Source: Microbacterium sp. MM2322 (lineage in GTDB: Bacteria; Actinomycetota; Actinomycetes; Actinomycetales; Microbacteriaceae). Taken from it: DNA of 64,000 bases. Position numbers and translations under genes: made by a program. Of the stretch, positions 55,898-63,347 are shown one piece after another; position 1 is the first letter of the stretch, and every line of letters begins with the position of its first letter. The stretch is taken from contig NZ_OZ075067.1 of assembly GCF_964186585.1 (NCBI RefSeq), positions 2,976,001 through 3,040,000 of the forward strand. The letters run 5' to 3'. Under the pieces are notes generated by a model, which was given only the letters and a program-made list of their open reading frames with translations, was not told the origin of the DNA and ran no database searches.

Positions 55898-57384
55898 GTC
55901 GCTCTCCTTCGCTCCACGACGGGCAGCGTGAGCCGGCACCGCTCAACCGTGAGGGTGAGGGATGCCGGGAGGTCCGCGCTTCCGGCCCGGTAGCGATCGG
56001 CATCGCCGGTGCCGCGCGCGAGCCGCGGATGGTCGGCGGCGGTGAGTTCGAGGAGGAGGGACTCGCCCTCTCGCCGCTCGAACGAGAGCGGTCCGAGGCG
56101 GACGGAGATGTCCTCCGGTCCCCGTCCACTCACGGCCTCGCCGACCGCGACCTCGACGACGGGCCCGTCGGGCGAGATCAGCAGAAGGCGGACGATCCAG
56201 TCCGCCGTCCGCGCGTCGGCGCTCCCGCGGACGTTCACGTGCGCCCAGCCGACGAAGCGTCGCGCGTCCGTGTCGATCGGCCAGCGCAGCGCATCGGACC
56301 GTTCGAGGAGGTCCCGCCGGTCCACGGCCTCCGCGCGGCTCGGGAACGGGCGGCGGGGGTCGCTGCGCACGACACCGGGTGGGAGCGCGTGCACGTTCGC
56401 GGTGGATCTCGGCGGCCACTCGTCCGCGCGCTCCCACTCGTCGGCGCCGATGACGAAGGTCTCCGCCCGCCGCGCGGGCAGTCGCTCCGCCAAGGCGTCG
56501 TGGAGCCAATCGACGAGTTCGACCGCCCACTCCACGCGCGAGCTTTCGCCGTGGTCGAGAGCCCCCACCCGCGTGTCGGCGGAGAAGACGAGGTCATGCA
56601 GCCACGGGCCGACCAAGAGGCGTTTGGGCGTCTCGGCGTCACCGACGACGTTCCAGTGCTCGAGGGTCTCGCCGATCAGCAGATCGTGCCAGCCGCCGAT
56701 GTGGAAGCTCGGGGCGCGAACCGCGGCCAGCTCCGCGGGGGTGATCTCCTCGCCCACGACGGCATCCGGCCCATCGTCGATGACGGCCGTCCAGCCGGGA
56801 AGGTCGACTCCGAGCCGATCGGCGATCCCGATGACGGGCAGGTGATCGAGGGCTGTCGGGTCCTCTCGGAAGAGGAGAGCCGCGAGACCCTCGCGGCTCG
56901 TGCGGGCGTCCGCGCGTTCTGCCCACCAGGCCGCGTGCTCGCCGAGCCGAAGGATTCCGGATGACGAGAACTTGGTGCGCGCGAGCGACATCGACGGTCC
57001 GAGGCTGACGATCGCCGCGATCCGCTCGGGTCGCTCGACCGCCATCGCCCACGCCGTGTAACCGGAGTACGACCCGCCCATGACGATGATCCGGCCGTCA
57101 CTCCACGGCTGCATGGCGACCCAGTCCACGAGCAGCGCGCCGTCGGCGCGCTCGTTGCGATAGGGGGCCCAGACGCCGTCGGAGTCGTAGCGACCGCGAA
57201 CGTCTGCGACGACATAGGCGAAGCCGCGACGAGCCCAGCCGCGGCCTTCGTCGAGGTGCCGGAATCGACCGTATGGTGTGCGGTGCACGATGGTCGGCAC
57301 GCGCTCGTCCCTTGGTGGGCGGTGCACGTCGAAAGCGAGGGCGGTGCCGTCGGGGGCGGTCATCCGCAGGTTTGCGCGGATCAT
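55894..57384 (-). CDS. CocE/NonD-type serine hydrolase in the RiPP operon
   Basis: 496 residues from the ATG at 57384 (ATGA overlap with the upstream gene). Alpha/beta hydrolase of the X-Pro dipeptidyl-peptidase/cocaine-esterase family: nucleophile Ser105 in VMGGSYSGYTAWAM, Asp in HIGGWHDLLIG, His in GPWLHDL, DVRGRYDSDG near the N-terminus, and a C-terminal jelly-roll domain from ~350 (FVGWAHVNVRGSADARTADW). Family members cleave esters or X-Pro peptide bonds. The precursor has Pro at APQ, GPG and NPF, so leader or linker removal is a reasonable guess. Confidence 0.9.
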   Translation of the reverse strand: MIRANLRMTAPDGTALAFDVHRPPRDERVPTIVHRTPYGRFRHLDEGRGWARRGFAYVVADVRGRYDSDGVWAPYRNERADGALLVDWVAMQPWSDGRIIVMGGSYSGYTAWAMAVERPERIAAIVSLGPSMSLARTKFSSSGILRLGEHAAWWAERADARTSREGLAALLFREDPTALDHLPVIGIADRLGVDLPGWTAVIDDGPDAVVGEEITPAELAAVRAPSFHIGGWHDLLIGETLEHWNVVGDAETPKRLLVGPWLHDLVFSADTRVGALDHGESSRVEWAVELVDWLHDALAERLPARRAETFVIGADEWERADEWPPRSTANVHALPPGVVRSDPRRPFPSRAEAVDRRDLLERSDALRWPIDTDARRFVGWAHVNVRGSADARTADWIVRLLLISPDGPVVEVAVGEAVSGRGPEDISVRLGPLSFERREGESLLLELTAADHPRLARGTGDADRYRAGSADLPASLTLTVERCRLTLPVVERRRAT

Positions 57385-58151
57385 CGGGCGCGGATCTTGG
57401 GCAGCGGCAGCACGGGATGGCGGTGGATGGAGCAATCCGGTCGAATCTCGATCTCCGTCGTCGCATGGGGAGCGCTGTCCCCGGACGCCCAGGCGAAGAG
57501 GTCCGCCGCGAGAGCTGCCGCGGCGAGGGCCGCTAACGCCGGCGGGGCGATCAACGGACCGTCCGGTAGCGAGTCCAGGTGACTCCAGAGCGCATCGAGT
57601 TCGTCGACGAGCGGGTCCGCGGCCCGTCGCCGGCCGCGGTAGTCGGTATAGGATGCCGAGGCCTCATCCGCGGTGAAGGGACCGACGAACACCGATCCTC
57701 CGTCACCGTGGCATCGGTGCAGGGGCCGGCCTCGTCGAGCGAGTTCTGCCCACGACGCATCGCGGAACCAGGGCTCGATCGAGACGATCGCATCGGCGTC
57801 GGCCGCGTCCTCGACCACGCGGATCACCGACGGCGGTGCCGCGAGAACCGCGTGGAGGGCGTCGGCGACGGTCCCCTCCCCGAGGACGATCACGCGCTTC
57901 TGCGCTCCTCGGTCCTCCGCTGCCGAGGGGCGCGGTTCGCACAGCGCCCCACGTTCGCGGAGATGGCGCTGGAGCGCAACGGCGTCCGACCCCAGGGATT
58001 CCAGGTCGGCACCGGTGTCCAGGGCGTGCGCGATCTCGGTGAGTCGATCGCTCGCGCCGAGGATGCGGTGGAACCGGCCGCCGGGTTCGGCGAGCCGCCA
58101 TGATCCGTCGGTCGTGGCATAGAGGTGGAATCCGGGTCTGAGCGAGCGCAT
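57381..58151 (-). CDS. Leader-peptide-binding/cyclodehydratase partner (E1-like) protein
   Basis: 256 residues from the ATG at 58151; an in-frame ATG at 58208 would add a basic 19-residue extension. The N-terminus (RPGFHLYATTDGSWRLAEPG) followed by RFHRILGASDRLTEIAHALD looks like the winged-helix RiPP recognition element of TOMM partner proteins. The middle is a Rossmann-like E1 remnant (KRVIVLGEGTVADALHAVLA) without clear zinc cysteines or an adenylation site. It probably binds the precursor and activates the YcaO enzymes. Family assignment is by pattern only. Confidence 0.75.
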   Translation of the reverse strand: MRSLRPGFHLYATTDGSWRLAEPGGRFHRILGASDRLTEIAHALDTGADLESLGSDAVALQRHLRERGALCEPRPSAAEDRGAQKRVIVLGEGTVADALHAVLAAPPSVIRVVEDAADADAIVSIEPWFRDASWAELARRGRPLHRCHGDGGSVFVGPFTADEASASYTDYRGRRRAADPLVDELDALWSHLDSLPDGPLIAPPALAALAAAALAADLFAWASGDSAPHATTEIEIRPDCSIHRHPVLPLPKIRAR

Positions 58152-58232
58152 GAAGACGAGCCTTCGGAGATCAAGTCGGCGAACGGGGCTGAGCGGTGGC
58201 CGCCGCACCGAGGAGCGACGGCCACCGGGGCC

Positions 58233-58424
58233 TCAGTCCGCGTCGAACGCGAACGGGTTGTGCACGAGTGCGTTCGTTCCCGGTCCCTGCGGGGCGCTGA
58301 GCACGCCGTCCGCCGCGATCGCCTCGAACGCGAACGGGTTGTGCACGAGCGCATTCGTACCCGGCCCCTGGGGTGCGCTCAGCACGCCGGCGGTGGTGAT
58401 GGGTTCGAGAGTGATGCTCTGCAT
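58233..58424 (-). CDS. RiPP precursor peptide with two repeated core units
   Basis: 63 residues; AGGAAAGGA lies 7 bases before the ATG. After MQSITLEPITTA come two units with identical LSAPQGPGTNALVHNPFAF (residues 15-33 and 42-60), joined by EAIAAD; the gene holds two 81-base tandem copies. There is no Cys; the only heteroatom side chains per unit are Ser, Thr, Asn, Gln and His, so oxazoline/methyloxazoline or backbone changes at Ser/Thr are the likely YcaO products. Position at the head of the operon, size and repeats support a precursor. 81 bases separate it from the partner gene. Confidence 0.82.
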   Translation of the reverse strand: MQSITLEPITTAGVLSAPQGPGTNALVHNPFAFEAIAADGVLSAPQGPGTNALVHNPFAFDAD

Positions 58425-58439
58425 GACATCGTCCTTTCC

Positions 58440-58546
58440 TTATTGAGAACGGTTCTCAACATGATGGGACGTTAGCGGGTTGTCGACGGCGAGGCAACAG
58501 CGCACCATTTTTGTGAATCCCGCTTATTGAGTATGGTTCTCAATAA
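58440..58546. promoter_or_regulatory. Divergent promoter with two Zur/Fur-type boxes
   Basis: Box 1 TTATTGAGAACGGTTCTCAA (58440-58459) contains the perfect 7-1-7 dyad TGAGAAC-G-GTTCTCA. Box 2 (58524-58546) has TTATTGAG-TATGG-TTCTCAATAA. Box 1 lies 16 bases before the precursor start and box 2 lies 32 bases before the permease start, so each gene set has its own box. The architecture matches actinobacterial Zur boxes; Fur is the alternative. Confidence 0.75.
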
Positions 58547-58577
58547 GAAACACCCGAATCCCCCTGAGAGGCGGCCC

Positions 58578-59657
58578 ATGCGAGATCGACTCCCGCCGTT
58601 CGCGACCATCCGGCGTGCGCGCACACTGGTCCTCGCCCTCTCTGCGGTTCTCGCGACATGCACCCTCGCATCGATGGCCATCGGGTCCGTCGGACTCACA
58701 GTGCCGGAGGTCGTCGGCGTGCTGTTCGCGCGCATCGGCGGCGGACAGTCCGCCGCCCTCACCGCTGACCAGATCGTGTGGAACGTCCGGTTGCCGCGCA
58801 CCGTCCTCGCGATCGTCACTGGCATGGGGCTCGCCGTCGCCGGTGCCGCGATCCAGGCGGTCGTCCGCAACCCGCTCGGCGATCCCTCGCTCATTGGAGT
58901 GACTCCCGGCGCCTCCCTCGGCGCGGTCGCGGTGATCGTGCTCGGCAGCGGTGCGGCAGCGGGCGTCCCCCTCACCGTCGCCGCATTCATCGGCGCCCTC
59001 GTCACGTTCGTCGTCGTCTTCCTCCTCGGCCGCTCGGGCGGTCGGATGCCACCGACACGGTTGATCCTCGCGGGTGTCGCCGTCGGCTACCTCGTCTCAT
59101 CGATGACGTACTTCCTCCAGACGATCGCCACCCCGAATCAGGTGCAGCGGGTGCTGTTCTGGAGCCTGGGAAGCGTGGGAGGTGCCGACTGGGGGACGTT
59201 ACCGATTCCTGTCGCGATCGTCGCGATCGGCACCGTCGTGATCCTGCAGTCCGCGCCTGCGTTGAACGCTCTCATCGGCGGCGATGACCTCGCCGCGTCG
59301 CTCGGTGTGGACGTCGCGCGTCTGCAGCTCACCCTCCTCGTGGTGGTGGCCGCGATGACGGGCGCGCTCGTCGCGGTCGCCGGAGGCATCGCATTCGTCG
59401 GTCTGGTGATCCCCCACATCGCGCGGCTTCTCGTCGGCGCTGATCACCGGCGAATGCTGCCGCTGACAGTGGTTCTCGGCCCGATCTTCCTGATTCTGGC
59501 GGACTTCTCCGCGAGAACCCTCCGCGCCCCGGCTGAGCTGCCGATCGGAGTCGTCACCGCCGCCGTCGGCGCCCCCTTCTTCCTCTGGCTGCTGACCGCG
59601 TCGCCGCGCTCGGGCGCGCGGCGGAAGCGCCGCGCCGCGTCAGCGGTGGTCGGATGA
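58578..59657 (+). CDS. FecCD/BtuC-type ABC permease for a metal complex
   Basis: 359 residues from the ATG at 58578 (GAGAGGCGG upstream), 9-10 membrane helices. Family patches: LPRTVLAIVTGMGLAVAGAA, IQAVVRNPLGDPSLIGVTPG, FWSLGSVGGADWG and AFVGLVIPHIARLLVGADHR. One gene provides the permease, so it works as a homodimer. Such systems import ferric siderophores, haem or cobalamin. It is divergent from the RiPP operon under a shared metal-type control region; it overlaps the ATPase gene by 4 bases. Confidence 0.94.
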   Translation: MRDRLPPFATIRRARTLVLALSAVLATCTLASMAIGSVGLTVPEVVGVLFARIGGGQSAALTADQIVWNVRLPRTVLAIVTGMGLAVAGAAIQAVVRNPLGDPSLIGVTPGASLGAVAVIVLGSGAAAGVPLTVAAFIGALVTFVVVFLLGRSGGRMPPTRLILAGVAVGYLVSSMTYFLQTIATPNQVQRVLFWSLGSVGGADWGTLPIPVAIVAIGTVVILQSAPALNALIGGDDLAASLGVDVARLQLTLLVVVAAMTGALVAVAGGIAFVGLVIPHIARLLVGADHRRMLPLTVVLGPIFLILADFSARTLRAPAELPIGVVTAAVGAPFFLWLLTASPRSGARRKRRAASAVVG

Positions 59658-60481
59658 TGCGGGTCGAGATCGACGGGGTATCGGTCGAGCGGGACGACCG
59701 CACCCTCGTCGACGACGTCCGCTTCGTCGCTCCCGAGGGGTCGACGGTCGGCCTCATCGGCCCCAACGGTTCCGGCAAGTCCACGCTCCTGCGCACCGTC
59801 TACCGCGCGCTCCGCCCAAGCGCCGGCGCCGTCCGGGTCGGCGAGGCGGACGTGTGGAAGCTGACCGCGCGCGCGGCCGCTCACCGCACGGCGGTCGTGC
59901 TGCAAGAGGACCACCGCGAGTTCGAGTTCTCGGCGCGGGAGACGGTCGAGCTGGGGAGGATCCCCCACCGGCATCCCGGACGCCGCGCCGCGAGCGCCGA
60001 TCGGGATGCCGTCGAGACCGCGATCGACCGGTGCGGGATCGCGCCCTTCGCGCATCGACCCGTGGGCTCGCTCTCGGGAGGGGAGAGGCAGCGGGTCGCG
60101 GTGGCCAGGGCGCTCGCCCAGGACACCCCGGTGCTCATCCTGGACGAGCCGACGAACCACCTCGACATCCTCGCGCAGATCGAACTCCTCGACCTCGTCA
60201 CCGCCCTGCCCTCGACGACGATTGTCGCTCTGCACGACCTCGGCCTCGCGGCGGCGTACTGCGATGTCGTCGTGGTCCTGGACGGCGGTCGGGTGGTGGA
60301 TGTCGGGGCGCCCGCGCAGGTGATGACGGCCGCCCTCATCGCAGAGGTGTACGGCGTCGTCGCCGAGATCGGCGTGAACCCGCTCACGAATCGCCTCGCC
60401 ATCCACCTCGGGGAGGCCCTTCCTCGCTCCCCCGGCCACGCCGCGACCCCGTCTGCGGCTCGAAAGGAACCCACACCATGA
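59654..60481 (+). CDS. ABC transporter ATP-binding protein (siderophore/metallophore type)
   Basis: 275 residues. Walker A LIGPNGSGKSTLL, Q-loop VVLQED, signature LSGGERQRVAVARALA, Walker B VLILDEPTNHLDI and switch His in VALHDLGLAA. LDEPTNHLD is typical of FecE/FhuC/BtuD ATPases. Drives the adjacent permease. The stop overlaps the next ATG. Confidence 0.96.
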   Translation: MMRVEIDGVSVERDDRTLVDDVRFVAPEGSTVGLIGPNGSGKSTLLRTVYRALRPSAGAVRVGEADVWKLTARAAAHRTAVVLQEDHREFEFSARETVELGRIPHRHPGRRAASADRDAVETAIDRCGIAPFAHRPVGSLSGGERQRVAVARALAQDTPVLILDEPTNHLDILAQIELLDLVTALPSTTIVALHDLGLAAAYCDVVVVLDGGRVVDVGAPAQVMTAALIAEVYGVVAEIGVNPLTNRLAIHLGEALPRSPGHAATPSAARKEPTP

Positions 60482-61458
60482 CACACTCCGTCCCGCGCAT
60501 CCCACTGGCCGTCTCGCTTCTCGGAGTCGTGCTGCTCGCCACCGCCGGGTGCGCCGGCGCGGCGCCGGCGGATGCCGCTTCCGCCGGCGCCTCCGGGGCG
60601 CACTACCCCGTCACGGTCTCCAGCTGCGGCGCCGACTACACCTATCAGCGCGCCCCGGAGCGGGTGCTGCTCGGGGCTCCCGGCATCATCGACACCCTCG
60701 ATGCCCTCGGGGTCGGCGACCGCGCGATCGGCTACACGCTGTCCGACCTCGACACCGGAGAGGCCGCAGCCCACCCGAAGCTCACGCACAACTCAGCCGA
60801 CTGGACCCCGAGCAAGGAGTACCTGGCCGGGGCGGCCCCCGACCTCTTCATCGCCAACGACGAACAGCAGTTCACCGGCAACGGCGCGGCGACCGTCGAC
60901 GATCTGCGCGGCCTCGGCGCGGGGCTGTACGTTCTCGGCAGCTACTGCGTCGGAAAGACGGCTACCCCGACCATCAACGCCGTCTACGACGACATCACGG
61001 CCCTCGGAACCCTCTTCGGCGTCTCCGAGAAGGCGGACGAACTCACGTCGCAGCTGCGCGGCCGGGTGGCAGACGCCGCCGCACTCCGCGGAAACCGGAA
61101 GCTCAGCGCCGCCTCCGTCTCGATCGTCGACGGCACGGTGTACGCCCTCACGGGAGCGGGCTACCAAGCCGTCCTCGACACGCTGGGCATCACCAACGTC
61201 TTCGCGGATGCCGGAGCGAACTACACGCAGATCAGCCGCGAAGACGTCATCACGGCGAACCCGGACATCATCTTCGTCGACTACTCCGGGCCGGCTCAGG
61301 AAGCCGACTCGCTCAAAGCGGCCAAGACGCTGTTCGCCGGATCGCGCGCGGTCGCCGATGGGCGCGTCTTCGGCCAGAACGAAAACTCCTTCCAGGCCGG
61401 AGGCGTGCGTATCGTCGATGTCATCGAACGCAGCGCAAAGGATGCCTTCACCCAGTGA
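60478..61458 (+). CDS. Metal/metallophore-binding lipoprotein
   Basis: 326 residues. Signal peptide with lipidated Cys (VVLLATAGCAG, Cys ~24). Periplasmic-binding-protein class III fold: YTYQRAPERVLLGAPGIIDT, LDALGVGDRAIGYT, AAPDLFIANDEQQF and a long linking helix. Two further Cys (SSCGADY, GSYCVGK) may form a disulfide. FhuD/BtuF-like, so the ligand is likely a chelated metal; the peptide made next door is the obvious candidate but unproven. Confidence 0.92.
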   Translation: MTHSVPRIPLAVSLLGVVLLATAGCAGAAPADAASAGASGAHYPVTVSSCGADYTYQRAPERVLLGAPGIIDTLDALGVGDRAIGYTLSDLDTGEAAAHPKLTHNSADWTPSKEYLAGAAPDLFIANDEQQFTGNGAATVDDLRGLGAGLYVLGSYCVGKTATPTINAVYDDITALGTLFGVSEKADELTSQLRGRVADAAALRGNRKLSAASVSIVDGTVYALTGAGYQAVLDTLGITNVFADAGANYTQISREDVITANPDIIFVDYSGPAQEADSLKAAKTLFAGSRAVADGRVFGQNENSFQAGGVRIVDVIERSAKDAFTQ

Positions 61459-61888
61459 CGACGCTGCGGCGGCCTCCGCGATCCGCGCTGCCGGCGACGA
61501 AGTCCGACCTGTCGCCGATCCGCATCCGCACGCGCTGCTCGTCTGGGCCCACTCATACCGTGACGCCTTCGCGCGCCACCCGGCGACCATCGCCGTTTTC
61601 GCGACCACGGCTCTGGACGGCGCCGGCCGCACGACGGAGATGTACGAGCGAGTCGTCGACGCGTTCCTGCGCGCCGGCTGGCCCGAGGACGATGTCATGA
61701 CCACGCTCGTCGCGCTCGAGGACTTCATTCTGGGCGCTGCCCTGGACGCGGTCGCACCCGCCGACATGTTCCAGCTCCGGAGCCCGGACGATGCCCCGAC
61801 CCTCAGTCGCGTCACCGCTGCCAGCCGCCGATCGGTACCCGGCAGGGGCCCGCGCAGGCGGGTGCGCCTTGCGCGCCTCTCCAGCTGA
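61442..61888 (+). pseudogene. TetR regulator, C-terminal domain only
   Basis: 148 residues, start overlapping the previous stop. HPHALLVWAHSYRDAFARHP, then ATIAVFATTALDGAGRTTEM and VALEDFILGAALDAVAP are the ligand-binding half of a TetR protein. There is no DNA-binding N-terminus, and the end (SRRSVPGRGPRRRVRLARLS) is not family-like, so both ends look lost. It is followed at once by family-3 hairpins. It could be expressed as a truncated sensor, but a remnant is more likely. Confidence 0.65.
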
Positions 61889-61903
61889 GCCGAGCGCGCG
61901 GCT

Positions 61904-62032
61904 TCCAGGGACGCAAAGTGTCGCTCACCCGCACGGCCGGCGACACAACGGGTCCCCGCAGCACCCGCGGCATCCGTTCCAGGGACCCGAATCATCGCCG
62001 GGACGCACCGGCAGCGACACAACGGGTCCCCG
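61904..62032 (+). repeat. Two family-3 hairpin elements
   Basis: 61904-61960: CCAGGGACGCAAAGTGTCGC ... GGCGACACAACGGGTCCCCG, almost identical to 50703-50759. 61978-62032: CCAGGGACCCGAATCATCGC ... GCGACACAACGGGTCCCCGG, a diverged copy. They mark the right edge of the RiPP/uptake locus. Confidence 0.9.
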
Positions 62033-62075
62033 GAGCGCCACCCCGCGTCGTCGACCGCTGGCTCAGTCGTGCGGG

Positions 62076-62648
62076 TCAGGAACCCGTCCGCGCGTACTCC
62101 TCGATCGCGACGCCCGACGAGAACTCCCGCACGACCGTCCGCGTGAAGGCGCGGGACTCGAAGGCCACCCCACCGAACAGGGGGATGCCGGAGCCGAACA
62201 CGACGGGATGCCGCTTCAGCACGAGACGGTCGATCGCCGGCAGCAGCGCGCCGGCGAGTTCGCCGCCGCCGCAGAGCCAGATGTCCGCGCCCTCCTCCTG
62301 CCGGAGAGCCCGGACGGTGGCGAGCGGGTCGTTCGTCAGCTCGACAGCAGGATCGACCTCGCGCGCCCGCCGACTGGCGACGACCTGGCGGAGGTGCGGG
62401 TACGGGCTTGTGATCCCGGCATCCAGTGCGGGCAACAGGGTGTTCCACCCCATGATCACCGTGTCGAACGTCGTGTTCGTCGACTGGATGCCGACGGCGC
62501 GCTGCACATGGCCGGGCAGCGCGTCGGCGTACTCGCCGAAGATGACGGAGTTGTGATCGCCTTCGATGAGGAAGGGGTCGTACCCACCGTCGGGCTCAGC
62601 GATGAAGCCGTCGATGCTAACGGCGACGTAGTAGACGAGGTGTCGCAT
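62076..62648 (-). CDS. Dihydrofolate reductase family protein (RibD C-terminal type)
   Basis: 190 residues from the ATG at 62648. LVYYVAVSIDGFIAEPDGGY at the start, FDTVIMGWNTL (substrate/NADP region) and DIWLCGGGELAGALLPAIDR then LVLKRHPVVFGSGIPLF, the C-terminal NADP motif of this group. These are NADPH reductases related to RibD rather than true FolA. Role unknown. GGAGACCCC precedes the start. Confidence 0.9.
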   Translation of the reverse strand: MRHLVYYVAVSIDGFIAEPDGGYDPFLIEGDHNSVIFGEYADALPGHVQRAVGIQSTNTTFDTVIMGWNTLLPALDAGITSPYPHLRQVVASRRAREVDPAVELTNDPLATVRALRQEEGADIWLCGGGELAGALLPAIDRLVLKRHPVVFGSGIPLFGGVAFESRAFTRTVVREFSSGVAIEEYARTGS

Positions 62649-62674
62649 GGGGTCTCCTTCATCGGTGCCGTCCA

Positions 62675-63301
62675 TCAGAGCCACAACAGGATAGCGATGC
62701 CCAGGCCGAGGCCGAGGCCGAGCGAGACGGTCCACGCGGTGGCGGCGGCGAGGGTCCAGGCTTCGCGTTCCTGCAGTACACGTCGGCGCGGATCGTCCGG
62801 CGACAGCATCTTCGCCGCGCGGTGCGTGAAGAACACGACGGGCGCGGCGAGGATGGCGACCAGGACGAGGCTCAGGAACTGGATCAAAAGACCGCTCTCG
62901 CGCCGGCCGATCGCGAGAGCTTCCCACGCCATGGCCAACGTGCTCGCCGTCTCGCGCGGCCCGCACAGGGCCACGAGCGCCACAGCGCCGACAGTGACGA
63001 CGAGCGCACGGAGGGCTCGCTCGCCTCGCGACGCTGTCGCCTTCCCCGGACCAGTGCCGGTCGCATTCGAGAACGCTCGGCGTGCGCCCCGGAGAGAGAG
63101 TGGCCAGAGGACAACGCCGACGAGCGCGGCGATGATCCATGCGAAGACCTGCTCCGGCGACATCGGCACCCCGAGGTTCTCCGTGAGGAGGATGCCGCCG
63201 ATCCACGTGCCGATCCCGACCGGAACGCCGACGCCCACCGCGAGGACCACGATGACGATCTGTACCGTCGGCGACGGGGTGCGGTCGCCTCGCGAGCTCA
63301 T
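62675..63301 (-). CDS. Four-to-five-helix membrane protein of unknown function
   Basis: 208 residues. Hydrophobic segments: VQIVIVVLAVGVGVPVGIGT, VFAWIIAALVGVVLWPLSL, ALVVTVGAVALVALCG, FLSLVLVAILAAPVVFF and C-terminal TAWTVSLGLGLGLGIAILLW. LRGARRAFSNATG lies in a cytoplasmic loop. No family recognised. A deleted paralog sits at 51966. It follows the reductase's start by only 26 bases and is probably its operon leader. Confidence 0.65.
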   Translation of the reverse strand: MSSRGDRTPSPTVQIVIVVLAVGVGVPVGIGTWIGGILLTENLGVPMSPEQVFAWIIAALVGVVLWPLSLRGARRAFSNATGTGPGKATASRGERALRALVVTVGAVALVALCGPRETASTLAMAWEALAIGRRESGLLIQFLSLVLVAILAAPVVFFTHRAAKMLSPDDPRRRVLQEREAWTLAAATAWTVSLGLGLGLGIAILLWL

Positions 63302-63347
63302 ACCCCCACTCTAGGAAGTCGAGTGGACCTCGCGGATACCGCCGGCG

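Noticed and set aside
61442-61888. Functional TetR repressor of the uptake operon
   Set aside because: No helix-turn-helix N-terminus is present in any frame upstream; that DNA is the end of the binding-protein gene.
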